From the NCBI GenBank assembly GCA_046541515.1, contig JBKHDD010000067.1, forward strand, positions 1-22,810: a DNA stretch of 22,810 bases, read 5' to 3'. This DNA comes from CAYFVR01 sp046541515. Its GTDB lineage: Bacteria > Desulfobacterota > Desulfobacteria > Desulfobacterales > Desulfococcaceae. The notes beneath the pieces were generated by a model, which was not told where the DNA came from, searched no databases, and worked only from the letters and a program-made list of their open reading frames with translations. The translations under genes were made by a program, and so were the position numbers. Shown here in pieces: positions 14,820 through 22,639 of the stretch; the stretch's first letter is position 1, and each line of letters begins with the position of its first letter.

Positions 14820-16623
14820 AAATCTCCGGGAATTTCTGGACGCCCTGGACCGGGCCGGCGAGATTCGACGAATCGACCGGGAGGTTTCGCCCTATCTGGA
14901 AATCAGCCGCTACACCGACGAAGAATCCAAAAAGCCGGGCGGCGGAAAGGGGCTCCTCTTCGAGCGGGTGAAAAACAGCCGATTTCCCGTGGCGACCAAT
15001 ATCTTCGGCAGCTTTCGGCGGGTGGGCATGGCGCTGGGGGTGGACCATCTGGACGCGCTGGGCGAACGGGTGCGGGAATACATCGACTTCCATCCGCCGG
15101 GGAATCTGCGGGAGGCGTTCAATGTCCTCCCCATGGCGGTGGAGGCGACCCGCTTCTTTCCCCGAAAATTCCGGGGTCGGACGCCGCCCTGCCAGGAGGT
15201 GGTGCTCGCCGGCGACCAGGTGGACCTGGGCAAGTTGCCGGTGCTGACCACATGGCCCAAGGACGGCGGGCCGTTCATCACTCTGCCGCTGGTGATTACC
15301 CGGAGTCTGGCCACCGGCAAGCGCAACGTGGGCATGTACCGGCTGCAGGTCTTCGACAAGAACACCACCGGAATGCACTGGCACGTCCACAAGGACGGCT
15401 CGCACTACTACACCGAGTATTCCCGGGCGAAAAAACGCATGCCGGTGGCGGTGGCGGTCGGCTGCGATCCGGCCACGACCTACGCCTCCACGGCCCCGCT
15501 GCCCCGGGGCCTGGACGAACTCATGCTGGCCGGGTTCATCCGCAAAAAACCGGTGCCCATCGTTCGCGGCGTCACCGTGGATCTGGACGTGCCCGCCGAG
15601 GCGGAATTTGTGCTGGAGGGCTACGTGGACCCGGGCGAACTGCGCCGGGAGGGCCCCTTTGGCGACCACACCGGCTACTACTCCCTGGCCGACGACTATC
15701 CGGTCTTCCACGTCACGGCCATCACCCACCGCCGGAATCCCATCTACAACGCCACCCTGGTGGGGCCGCCGCCCATGGAGGACTGCTATCTGGCCAAGGC
15801 CACCGAGCGGCTTTTTCTGCCCATGCTCCAGGCGGTCTTTCCGGAGATCATGGACTACTGGCTGCCCTGGGAAGGGGTCTTCCACAACATCGTGGTGGTG
15901 AGCATCGACAAGGCGTACCCCGGCCACGCCCAGAAGGTGATGAGCGGCCTGTGGGGCCAGGGGCAGATGAGCTTCTGCAAGATCATCGTTCTGGTGGACC
16001 GGGAGGTGAGCCCTCAAGATCCCAAGGCGGTGCTGGGCGCGCTGGTCCGCAACCTGGATTTGACCGCGGACCTCACCCTTTCCAAAGGCATCCTGGACGT
16101 TCTGGACCATTCCTCGCCCCACGCCAATTTCGGCAACAAGATGGGCGTGGACCTGACCCGCCGCGACCCCGGCGAACCGCCCCGGGAACCGGCCGGAGCG
16201 CCCGGCCCCCCGCCGGACGCCGAGGCGCTGGATCGGATTCTTCGGGAATCGGTGCCCGGCGCGCTGGGCGGCCGTGCGCTGCTGGCCGATTTGGTCGAAC
16301 AGGCGGAAAAGGAGGGTTTGGAGGGAACGCCGGTCCGCTTCCTGGCGATCCGGGTGGAAAAAGCGGCGGACCGGGGCGGCGCGGAGATCACCGAGGCGGT
16401 GTTCGCGGCGGAGGAACTGCGGCCGTTCACCGTAATTCTGCTCTACGATCCCGAGATCGACCTGACCGACGGCTCCAAATTGCTCTGGAAGCTCTTCAAC
16501 AACGTGGACCCGGGCCGCGATCTTCGTATCCGCGAAGGCCGCGCCGTCATCGACGCCAGCCGCAAAGGCCCCATGGACGGGCATACGCGGGAATGGCCGG
16601 AGGAGCTGACGTTTGAGGTGTAG
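14812..16623 (+). CDS. ubiD: UbiD-family prenyl-FMN-dependent decarboxylase
   Basis: A 603-aa cytosolic decarboxylase, normal to slightly long for UbiD. The active-site motif EGPFGDHTGYY starts at Glu280, with Asp285 in the place usual for bacterial UbiD. Other family stretches are AVGCDPATTYASTAPLPRG, FVLEGYVDPGELRREGPFG, RRNPIYNATLVGPPPMEDCY and LVDREVSPQDPKAVLGAL. GGGGGGAGG lies just upstream of the ATG at 14812. With the MqnP-like prenyltransferase and UbiX it forms a prenylation-decarboxylation set, so the best guess is the menaquinone step assigned to MqnL. A separate aromatic decarboxylase role is less likely given the neighbours. The residues after about 455 contain a Pro/Gly-rich linker (GEPPREPAGAPGPPPD). 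Confidence 0.95.
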   Translation: MFKNLREFLDALDRAGEIRRIDREVSPYLEISRYTDEESKKPGGGKGLLFERVKNSRFPVATNIFGSFRRVGMALGVDHLDALGERVREYIDFHPPGNLREAFNVLPMAVEATRFFPRKFRGRTPPCQEVVLAGDQVDLGKLPVLTTWPKDGGPFITLPLVITRSLATGKRNVGMYRLQVFDKNTTGMHWHVHKDGSHYYTEYSRAKKRMPVAVAVGCDPATTYASTAPLPRGLDELMLAGFIRKKPVPIVRGVTVDLDVPAEAEFVLEGYVDPGELRREGPFGDHTGYYSLADDYPVFHVTAITHRRNPIYNATLVGPPPMEDCYLAKATERLFLPMLQAVFPEIMDYWLPWEGVFHNIVVVSIDKAYPGHAQKVMSGLWGQGQMSFCKIIVLVDREVSPQDPKAVLGALVRNLDLTADLTLSKGILDVLDHSSPHANFGNKMGVDLTRRDPGEPPREPAGAPGPPPDAEALDRILRESVPGALGGRALLADLVEQAEKEGLEGTPVRFLAIRVEKAADRGGAEITEAVFAAEELRPFTVILLYDPEIDLTDGSKLLWKLFNNVDPGRDLRIREGRAVIDASRKGPMDGHTREWPEELTFEV

Positions 16624-16647
16624 AGGGGTGGCGTACCCGTTTTTCCC

Positions 16648-16677
16648 TTGACCGGGGAACGGTGGGCTGACTACAAT
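16648..16677 (+). promoter_or_regulatory. Sigma70-type promoter for the DUF4160/DUF2442 pair
   Basis: TTGACC (16648-16653), an 18-nt spacer and TACAAT (16672-16677), 30 nt upstream of the DUF4160 ATG. It suggests that the pair is transcribed separately from the ubiD operon. Confidence 0.6.
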
Positions 16678-16707
16678 TTTAAACTAGGTTTCCCAAACGT
16701 AGGCGCC

Positions 16708-16923
16708 ATGCCGACATTGTTGATCCGGGACGGCTTCAAATTTTTCTTCTACGTGAACGATCATGAGCCCATGCACATTCACGTCATGAAGGGCGGCGAT
16801 TTCGCCAAGATCGATTTGACGACGCTCCAGGTGGTTCGCAATGAAATGAAAAGCAACGAGCTAAAGCGGGCGCTTTCCATCGTCAAGAAGGAAAAAAACC
16901 AATTTCATCCGGAAATGGCATGA
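16708..16923 (+). CDS. DUF4160-family small protein, C-terminus probably frameshifted
   Basis: A 71-aa protein whose start (MPTLLIRDGFKFFFYVNDHE, then PMHIHVMKGGDFAKIDL) matches DUF4160 well. These proteins usually end in a helix carrying a KWxEYF-like motif. Here the frame ends KKEKNQFHPEMA, while the +1 frame after the GAAAAAAAC run (16891-16899) reads FIRKWHEYFRQRRIGENG up to a TGA at 16958-16960. So one base in the A7 run separates the annotated frame from a family-like ending. ATG 16708 is chosen by homology; the ribosome site is weak. It is paired with DUF2442, a common toxin-antitoxin-like arrangement whose function is not settled. Confidence 0.8.
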   Translation: MPTLLIRDGFKFFFYVNDHEPMHIHVMKGGDFAKIDLTTLQVVRNEMKSNELKRALSIVKKEKNQFHPEMA

Positions 16924-17165
16924 ATACTTTCGTCAAAGGCGTATCGGTGAAAATGGATGAAGAGTTCCTCCACGTCAAGCTGGAGGATGGACGCATCATT
17001 TCGACCCCGATGAAATGGTATCCCGAACTCCTTCGCGCGGATAAACCTCAGGCGGAGAACTTTCAGTTTATCTGCAAGGGTACGGGAATCGAGTGGCCGG
17101 AACTGGATTTTCATCTGAGCGTGGAGAGCATGCTGACCGCGCGGCCGAACCAAGAGGCGGCCTGA
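16920..17165 (+). CDS. DUF2442-family small protein
   Basis: An 81-aa protein with the family pattern of short beta strands (VKGVSVKMDEEFLHVKLEDG) followed by RIISTPMKWYPELLRA and GTGIEWPELDFHLSVESML. The ATG at 16920 overlaps the DUF4160 stop by 4 nt (ATGA). This start includes the first strand and is preferred over ATG 16953. DUF2442 genes are usually found beside DUF4160; the couple behaves like a mobile two-gene module and is sometimes listed as toxin-antitoxin-like. Its molecular role cannot be told from the sequence. Confidence 0.88.
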   Translation: MNTFVKGVSVKMDEEFLHVKLEDGRIISTPMKWYPELLRADKPQAENFQFICKGTGIEWPELDFHLSVESMLTARPNQEAA

Positions 17166-17193
17166 ACCCAACACATCGGACAAACGGAACATC

Positions 17194-19104
17194 ATGGTAA
17201 ACATCACGCTTCCCGACGGAAGCACGAAGTCATTCGAGAATCCGCCCACGGGCGAAGACGTCGCCCGCTCCATTTCCGAAGGGCTGGCCCGGGAGTGCGT
17301 GGCCGCCGAGGTGGACGGAAAGATGATCGACCTCTACCGGGAAATCCCCGAAGACGCGAGCGTCCGGCTCGTCACCACCCGGGACCCCGAGGGGCTGGAG
17401 ATCATGCGCCACACCGCCGCCCACGTCATGGCCCAGGCGATTCTCCGGGTCTATCCCGACGCCAAGCTGACCATCGGCCCCGTGGTGGAGGACGGCTTTT
17501 ACTACGACATCGACATGGCCCCGGTCTCCGAGGAGGATTTCCCGAAGATCGAAGAGGAAATGCGGAAGATCGTCAAGGCCAAGTTGCCGGTGCGCCGGCG
17601 GGAGGTGCCCAAGGCCGAAGCCCTGGAATTCTACAAGAACGAGCCCTACAAGTTGGAAATGCTCGCCGATCTGGACGACGGGACCATCTCCTTCTACGAG
17701 CAGGATGGATTCACCGACCTGTGTCGGGGACCCCACGTCCCCCACACCGGCTTCGTGAAGGCGTTCAAGCTGATGAAGGCGTCCGGGGCCTACTGGCGCG
17801 CCGACCAGAACCGGAACCAGCTCCAGCGGATTTACGGCACCGCCTTCTTCGACAAGAAGGATCTGAAGGAATACCTCCACTTCCTGGAAGAGGCCAGAAA
17901 GCGCGACCACCGGAAGCTGGGCGCCCGGCTGGACCTGTTCAGCTTCCACGAGGAAGCCCCGGGCATGGCCTTCTTTCACCCCAAGGGCATGGTGATCTGG
18001 AACGCGCTGCTGGACTATTGGCGGGAGGAGCACGAGGCCGCGGGCTACGTGGAGAGCAAGACGCCGATTCTGCTGAACCGGTCGCTCTGGGAGACCTCGG
18101 GCCACTGGTTCAACTACCGGGAGAACATGTACACCACCCGGGTGGACGAGATCGACTACGCCATCAAACCCATGAATTGTCCCGGCGGGATGCTACTCTA
18201 CAAGACCCGGACCCGATCCTACCGGGATCTTCCCCTGCGCATGGGCGAGGTGGGGCTGGTCCACCGCCACGAATTGAGCGGCGTGCTTTCCGGGCTCTTC
18301 CGGGTGCGGGCCTTCCACCAGGACGACGCCCACATCTTCATGACGCCGGACCAGATCGAGCAGGAGATTTTTGGCGTCCTGCGGCTCATCGAGCGGATGT
18401 ACGGCGCCTTCGGTCTGGGTTTTCACCTGGAGCTGTCAACCCGGCCGGAAAAGTCCATCGGCACCGACGAGCAGTGGGAACGGGCCACGGACGGCCTGCG
18501 GGGGGCCCTGGAGGCCTACGGCCAGGAATACAAGATCAACGAGGGCGACGGCGCCTTCTACGGCCCCAAAATCGACGTCCACATCAAAGACGCCCTGGGC
18601 CGGACCTGGCAGTGCGGCACGATCCAGCTCGACATGTCCCAGCCGGACCGGTTCGACCTGGGCTACGTGGGCGCGGACAACGAACGCCATCGACCGGTGA
18701 TGATCCACCGGGTGATCTACGGCTCCATCGAGCGTTTTTTCGGCATTCTGGTGGAGCATTTCGCCGGCAAGTTCCCGCTGTGGCTGGCGCCCGTGCAGGC
18801 GGTGGTGCTGCCCATCAACGACGATCTGGTCCCCTTCGCCAACGAGGTGAAGGACGAACTGGCCGCCGCCGGCCTGCGGGTGGAAGTGGACGACCGGACC
18901 GAGAGCCTGAACCGGAAGATCCGCGAGGCCCAGCTCGACTACGTTCCGCTGATGCTCACCGCGGGGGCCAAGGAGAAGGAGGCCGGCACCCTGAGCGTGC
19001 GCACCCTGGACGGCGCGGTGAAGCACGGCGTGGACCGGGCGGCGTTCGTGGAGCGGGTGACCGACCACGTCCGGAACCGGCGCATGGGGCTGGAGCTGTT
19101 TTGA
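17194..19104 (+). CDS. thrS: Threonine--tRNA ligase
   Basis: A 636-aa cytosolic enzyme that charges tRNA-Thr. The order is standard: TGS domain (MVNITLPDGSTKSFENPPTG), an editing domain with the HxxxH motif (HTAAHVMAQA), the class II catalytic core (MNCPGGMLLYKT, VHRHELSGVLSGLFRVRAFH, VIYGSIERFFGILVEHF) and the anticodon-binding domain (APVQAVVLPINDDL, VDDRTESLNRKIREAQ). The zinc ligands are Cys329, His380 and His505. The length is normal. The ATG at 17194 has only a weak ribosome site. The usual infC-rpmI-rplT genes do not follow. A GC hairpin and a VanZ-like gene come next. No T-box leader is visible. Confidence 0.98.
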   Translation: MVNITLPDGSTKSFENPPTGEDVARSISEGLARECVAAEVDGKMIDLYREIPEDASVRLVTTRDPEGLEIMRHTAAHVMAQAILRVYPDAKLTIGPVVEDGFYYDIDMAPVSEEDFPKIEEEMRKIVKAKLPVRRREVPKAEALEFYKNEPYKLEMLADLDDGTISFYEQDGFTDLCRGPHVPHTGFVKAFKLMKASGAYWRADQNRNQLQRIYGTAFFDKKDLKEYLHFLEEARKRDHRKLGARLDLFSFHEEAPGMAFFHPKGMVIWNALLDYWREEHEAAGYVESKTPILLNRSLWETSGHWFNYRENMYTTRVDEIDYAIKPMNCPGGMLLYKTRTRSYRDLPLRMGEVGLVHRHELSGVLSGLFRVRAFHQDDAHIFMTPDQIEQEIFGVLRLIERMYGAFGLGFHLELSTRPEKSIGTDEQWERATDGLRGALEAYGQEYKINEGDGAFYGPKIDVHIKDALGRTWQCGTIQLDMSQPDRFDLGYVGADNERHRPVMIHRVIYGSIERFFGILVEHFAGKFPLWLAPVQAVVLPINDDLVPFANEVKDELAAAGLRVEVDDRTESLNRKIREAQLDYVPLMLTAGAKEKEAGTLSVRTLDGAVKHGVDRAAFVERVTDHVRNRRMGLELF

Positions 19105-19136
19105 TCCATCCCTGCCGATGGCCGACCGAACGCTTG

Positions 19137-19161
19137 GCGGGGCGGCGCGACGCCGCCCCGC
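19137..19161. other. Perfect 11-bp GC hairpin after thrS
   Basis: GCGGGGCGGCG (19137-19147) and CGCCGCCCCGC (19151-19161) pair perfectly around a 3-nt loop, 33 nt after the thrS stop and just before the VanZ-like ATG. No T-run follows. It may slow or end thrS transcription, protect a 3' end, or be a small palindromic repeat. Confidence 0.5.
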
Positions 19162-19168
19162 TCGCCCC

Positions 19169-19564
19169 ATGACCGGCCGCGTCCTTCGCGTCGCTCTCCT
19201 CTACTGGCTCCCCGTCCTCGCCTACTGCGTCTTCATCTTCCTCCAATCCGGCGGCGCGTCGCCGATCCGCGTGCTTCTCTTCCCCCACCAGGACAAGGTG
19301 GCCCACTTTCTGGGCTATGGCCTGCTGGGCGCGTTGTTCGTCCGGGCCTTTCGGGGCACCTGGCCGGAAACCGGCTGGCGGCCCCTCTGGCTGCTGGGCG
19401 CGGTCTGCGCCGGGCTGTACGGACTGACCGACGAATTCCATCAATCCTTCGTTGCGGTTCGGTCGGGCGATCCCGCCGATTTCGTGGCGGACCTGGCCGG
19501 AAGCGGGGCCGGGGCGTGGCTCGCGGCTTGGAAGGGCCGGGGGCGGGACCAAATCGCGGATTGA
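19169..19564 (+). CDS. VanZ-like family membrane protein
   Basis: A 131-aa protein with about four hydrophobic helices. The VanZ-like features are the first helix (LYWLPVLAYCVFIFLQSG), QDKVAHFLGYGLLGALFV with the conserved K-x2-H, and GLTDEFHQSFVAVRSGDPAD with the conserved DExHQ motif, then a last small helix (DFVADLAGSGAGAWLAAW). ATG 19169 is chosen because it avoids translating the GC hairpin; ATG 19118 would give 148 aa. Neither start has a clear ribosome site. The role of such proteins outside teicoplanin resistance is mostly unknown. The stop codon overlaps the -35 box of the fdhA promoter. Confidence 0.85.
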   Translation: MTGRVLRVALLYWLPVLAYCVFIFLQSGGASPIRVLLFPHQDKVAHFLGYGLLGALFVRAFRGTWPETGWRPLWLLGAVCAGLYGLTDEFHQSFVAVRSGDPADFVADLAGSGAGAWLAAWKGRGRDQIAD

Positions 19565-19589
19565 CAAAACCATACCTTTTTTATTAAAA
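19561..19589 (+). promoter_or_regulatory. Sigma70-type promoter for the formate dehydrogenase gene
   Basis: A perfect -35 box TTGACA (19561-19566) overlaps the VanZ-like stop. The A/T-rich -10 candidates are TATTAA (19582-19587, 15-nt spacer) and TTAAAA (19584-19589, 17-nt spacer). The leader to the ATG at 19649 contains the ribosome site AAGGAG (19633-19638). Confidence 0.6.
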
Positions 19590-19648
19590 ATGGCCACTTA
19601 TCATCGGCCCCATTTTTTCGTTTTCGTTAACCAAGGAGACGCATTCGC

Positions 19649-22426
19649 ATGGACACACAGAACACCCTTGTCATCAACGGGATGGAACTTGAGTTTTCCC
19701 CCGGCGAGACGATTCTGGAGGTGGCCCGGCGGAACAGCATCGACATCCCGACGCTGTGCCATCTGAAAGGCGCCACGCCCACCGGCCAGTGCCGGATTTG
19801 CGTGGTGGAGGTGGAGGGGGCCCGCAGCCTCGTCGCCTCCTGCGCGGCCCCCGCCGGAAAGGGCATGAAGGTAAAGACCGAATCGCCCAAGGTGGTGGAG
19901 GCCCGCAAGCTCATCCTCCAGCTCATGCTCTCCTCGGGCAACCACAACTGCGCGGTGAGGGTTTCCGACGAAGAAGGCTGGAGCGGATTTCAGCTCGACG
20001 TGAACGCCTACGACGGCACCGACGAACTCTGCCCGGCCTGGGGCGAATGCGAACTCCAGCATCTGGCCTACCGCTATCAGGTGTCGGCGGAGCGGTTTCC
20101 CCGCGCCGATACGCCCTATCCGATGGAGGACGTCAACCCCTTCATCGTCCGGGACTTCTCCCGTTGCATCAACTGCGGCCGCTGCGTTCAGGCCTGCAAC
20201 GACGTGCAGGTGAACAACGCCATCAGCTTCGGCTATCGGGGCGCGAGCACAAAAATCGTGGCCGCCGGCGACGTGCCGCTGAAAGATTCCGACTGCGTCT
20301 TCTGCGGCGAATGCGTCCAGGCCTGCCCCGTGGCCGCCCTGGTGGAAAAGGACGCCCGCTACCGGGTCCGCCCCTGGGAGACGGAAAAGGTCCGCACCAC
20401 CTGCACCTACTGCGGCGTGGGCTGCCAGATAAACCTTCACGTCAAGGACGGCCGGGTGGTCAAGGTCTCGGGCTATCCCGACGTGGCGCCCAACTACGGC
20501 AGCCTCTGCGTGAAAGGGCGATTCGGTTTCGACTTCATCGCCTCGGAAGACCGGCTCGCCTCGCCAATGATCAAGGAAAACGGCGAATTCCGGGAGGCGT
20601 CCTGGGAGGAGGCCGTTGGCTTCGTCGCCGACAAATTAAACGGAATCAAAAAAGATCACGGGTCCGACAGCATCGGGGTGCTCACTTCGGCCCGGGTCTC
20701 CAATGAAGAAAACTATCTCGCCAACAAATTCGCCCGCGCGGTGATCGGAACCAACAACATCGATCACTGCGCCCGTCTCTGACACAGCTCCACGGTGGCC
20801 GGTCTGGCCGCCGCGTTTGGCAGTGGCGCAATGACGAACACCATCGGCGACGTCGAAGAGGCCGATGTGATTCTGGTGACGGGCAGCAACACCACGGAAA
20901 ACCATCCGGTGCTGTCCACGTTTGTAAAGCGGGCCGTGAAATTCCGGGGCGCCCGTCTCATTTTGGTGGACCCGCGGAAGATCAAGCTGGCCAGCTTCGC
21001 CCATCAGTGGCTGCGGCAGAACCTGGGCACCGACGTGGCCTGGATCAACGGGCTGATGCACGTGATCATCCGGGAAGATTTGCAAGACAAGAAATTCGTG
21101 GCCGACCGAACCCAGGGGTTCGAGGAACTCAAGGCCATGGTGCAGAAGTTCACGCCGGAGTACGTGGAGGAGATCACCGGCATCCCGGCGCGACAGATCG
21201 AAACGGTGGCACGGATGTACGCCAACGCGAAAAACGCCGCCATCCTTTACTGCATGGGCATCACCCAGCACATTTCCGGCACCGACAACGTGAAGAGTCT
21301 GGCCAACCTGGCCATGCTTTGCGGCAACCTGGGCAATCGCGGCGGCGGCGTGAATCCGCTGCGCGGCCAGAACAACGTCCAGGGGGCCTGCGACATGGGC
21401 GGTTTGCCCAACGTCTTCACCGGCTACCAGCCGGTGACCAGCCCCGACGCCGCGGCCAAAATGGCGGAGGCCTGGGGCGTTTCCAACCTGTCCGACAAGG
21501 TGGGCCTGAAGGTGACCGAGATGGTGCCCAAGGCCCACGACGGCGAGCTGAAGGCGCTTTACATTATCGGCGAGAATCCGCTGGTTTCCGACCCGGACCT
21601 AAACCACGCCGAGGCCAGCTTCGGCCATCTGGATTTGCTGGTGGTGCAGGACCTGTTCATGACCGAGACGGCCAAAATGGCGGACGTGGTGTTCCCGTCG
21701 GCCTGCTTTGCGGAAAAGGACGGCACCTTCACCAATTCCGAGCGGCGGGTGCAGCGGGTCCGCAAGGCGGTGGACGCGCCGGGCGAGGCCAAGACCGACT
21801 GGGAGATTCTGTGCGAGGTTTCCTCCCGCATGGGCTACGAGATGAAGTACGACGGCCCGGAGGAAATTTTTAAGGAACTCGCCTCGGTGACGCCCTCTTA
21901 CGCCGGCATCTCCTACGACCGGATCGAGTACGAAGGCATCCACTGGCCCTGCCCGAATCCGGAGCATCCGGGCACGCCGATCCTCCACACCGAGCAGTTC
22001 CCCAAGGGCCGGGGGCAGTTTCACGCCATCGACTACATCGAGCCGGCGGAGCGGGTGGACGACGAATACCCGATGTACCTGACCACGGGCCGGGTGCTCT
22101 ACCACTACCACACCGGCACCATGACCCGGAAAACCGAGGGGCTCAACTTCAAGGAGCCGGAGAGCTTCGTGGAGATCTCGCGGAAAGACGCCAAGATCCT
22201 CGGTTTGAAGGACGGCGACACGGTGGAGATCGCCAGCCGGCGGGGCAGCATTGAAGCCCGCATCCGGATTTCCACCAAGGCGGTCACCGGAACGATCTTC
22301 ATCCCGTTCCACTACGCCGAAGCCGCCGCCAACCGCCTCACCAACGCCGCCCTGGACCCGGTCTCGGGCATCCCCGAGTACAAGGTCTGCGCGGTGAAGG
22401 TGTCCAAGGCGGCCGAGGCGGCGTAA
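19649..22426 (+). CDS. fdhA: Selenocysteine formate dehydrogenase catalytic subunit
   Basis: A 925-residue iron-sulfur/molybdopterin (or tungstopterin) enzyme that interconverts formate and CO2. The in-frame TGA at 20780-20782 (residue 378, context IDHCARL-U-HSSTVAGL) encodes the metal-ligating selenocysteine; a SECIS hairpin follows. The N-terminus holds a [2Fe-2S] domain (C37, C48, C51, C65), an unusual H99/C101/C128/C134 set, two [4Fe-4S] ferredoxin motifs (C173-C183 and C216-C226) and the [4Fe-4S] site of the catalytic domain (C252, C255, C259, C287). The C-terminus is the dinucleotide-binding domain (YPMYLTTGRVLYHYHTGTMT). This layout matches NAD- or ferredoxin-linked FdhA, with electrons passed to a partner. 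No partner subunit lies beside it. It has its own promoter and terminator. Gene finders that stop at TGA would split it in two. Confidence 0.97.
20780..20813 (+). promoter_or_regulatory. UGA selenocysteine codon and bacterial SECIS element
   Basis: After the TGA (20780-20782) an 8-bp stem forms from 20793-20800 and 20806-20813, with a GGTCT apical loop at 20801-20805. The loop starts 18 nt after the UGA. As I recall the E. coli fdhF element, both the loop and this spacing agree with it. It should bind SelB and direct selenocysteine insertion. Confidence 0.93.
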
Positions 22427-22450
22427 GGGCGCCGTTCAACAGATTTATCA

Positions 22451-22471
22451 GGGGCGCATGACATACGCCCC
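22451..22471 (+). other. Small hairpin after fdhA
   Basis: GGGGCG (22451-22456) and CGCCCC (22466-22471) form a short stem just after the fdhA stop and before the strong terminator. It lacks its own T-run and may support the terminator or mRNA 3'-end stability. Confidence 0.35.
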
Positions 22472-22479
22472 TTGCCAAG

Positions 22480-22533
22480 AAAAAAACGGGGCGGAAGGAA
22501 CCCTTTGACAGGTGCCTTCCGCCCCGTTTTTTT
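22480..22533. terminator. Bidirectional intrinsic terminator between fdhA and the minus-strand gene
   Basis: CGGGGCGGAAGG (22487-22498) and CCTTCCGCCCCG (22515-22526) form a 12-bp stem with a 16-nt loop. It is flanked by A7 on the left and T7 on the right, so it ends transcription from both sides: fdhA on the plus strand and the convergent gene on the minus strand. Confidence 0.9.
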
Positions 22534-22537
22534 CTTC

Positions 22538-22639
22538 TTACTTCTCCGTAAAGTGTTCGTCCACCAGCTTTTCCACGGTTTCCGGGGCGGCGCCTTCCGG
22601 CCGCGCACGACACGCCGCCGGAATGGGGGTGCGGGGGGT
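22538..22639 (-). other. Coding-like tail in frame after the stop of the minus-strand gene
   Basis: Directly after the TGA at 22642-22640 the same frame stays open for 33 codons to a TAA at 22540-22538, 5 nt before the terminator. Its end (EGAAPETVEKLVDEHFTEK) reads like an ordinary protein C-terminus; the first part is Pro-rich. No start codon with a ribosome site is seen. It may be the remnant 3' end of an older gene, or chance. Confidence 0.3.

Noticed and set aside
13194..16584. Long minus-strand open frames opposite mqnP, ubiX and ubiD
   Set aside because: Shadow frames with low-complexity content; the plus-strand genes carry full family motifs.
16625..16645. Possible terminator after ubiD (GGGT / ACCC followed by GTTTTT)
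   Set aside because: The stem is only about 4 bp, too weak to call.
19649..20782. Truncated formate dehydrogenase followed by a second gene (nonsense mutation)
   Set aside because: The TGA is at the known selenocysteine position, the frame continues without a shift, and a GGTCT-loop SECIS hairpin lies at the right distance.
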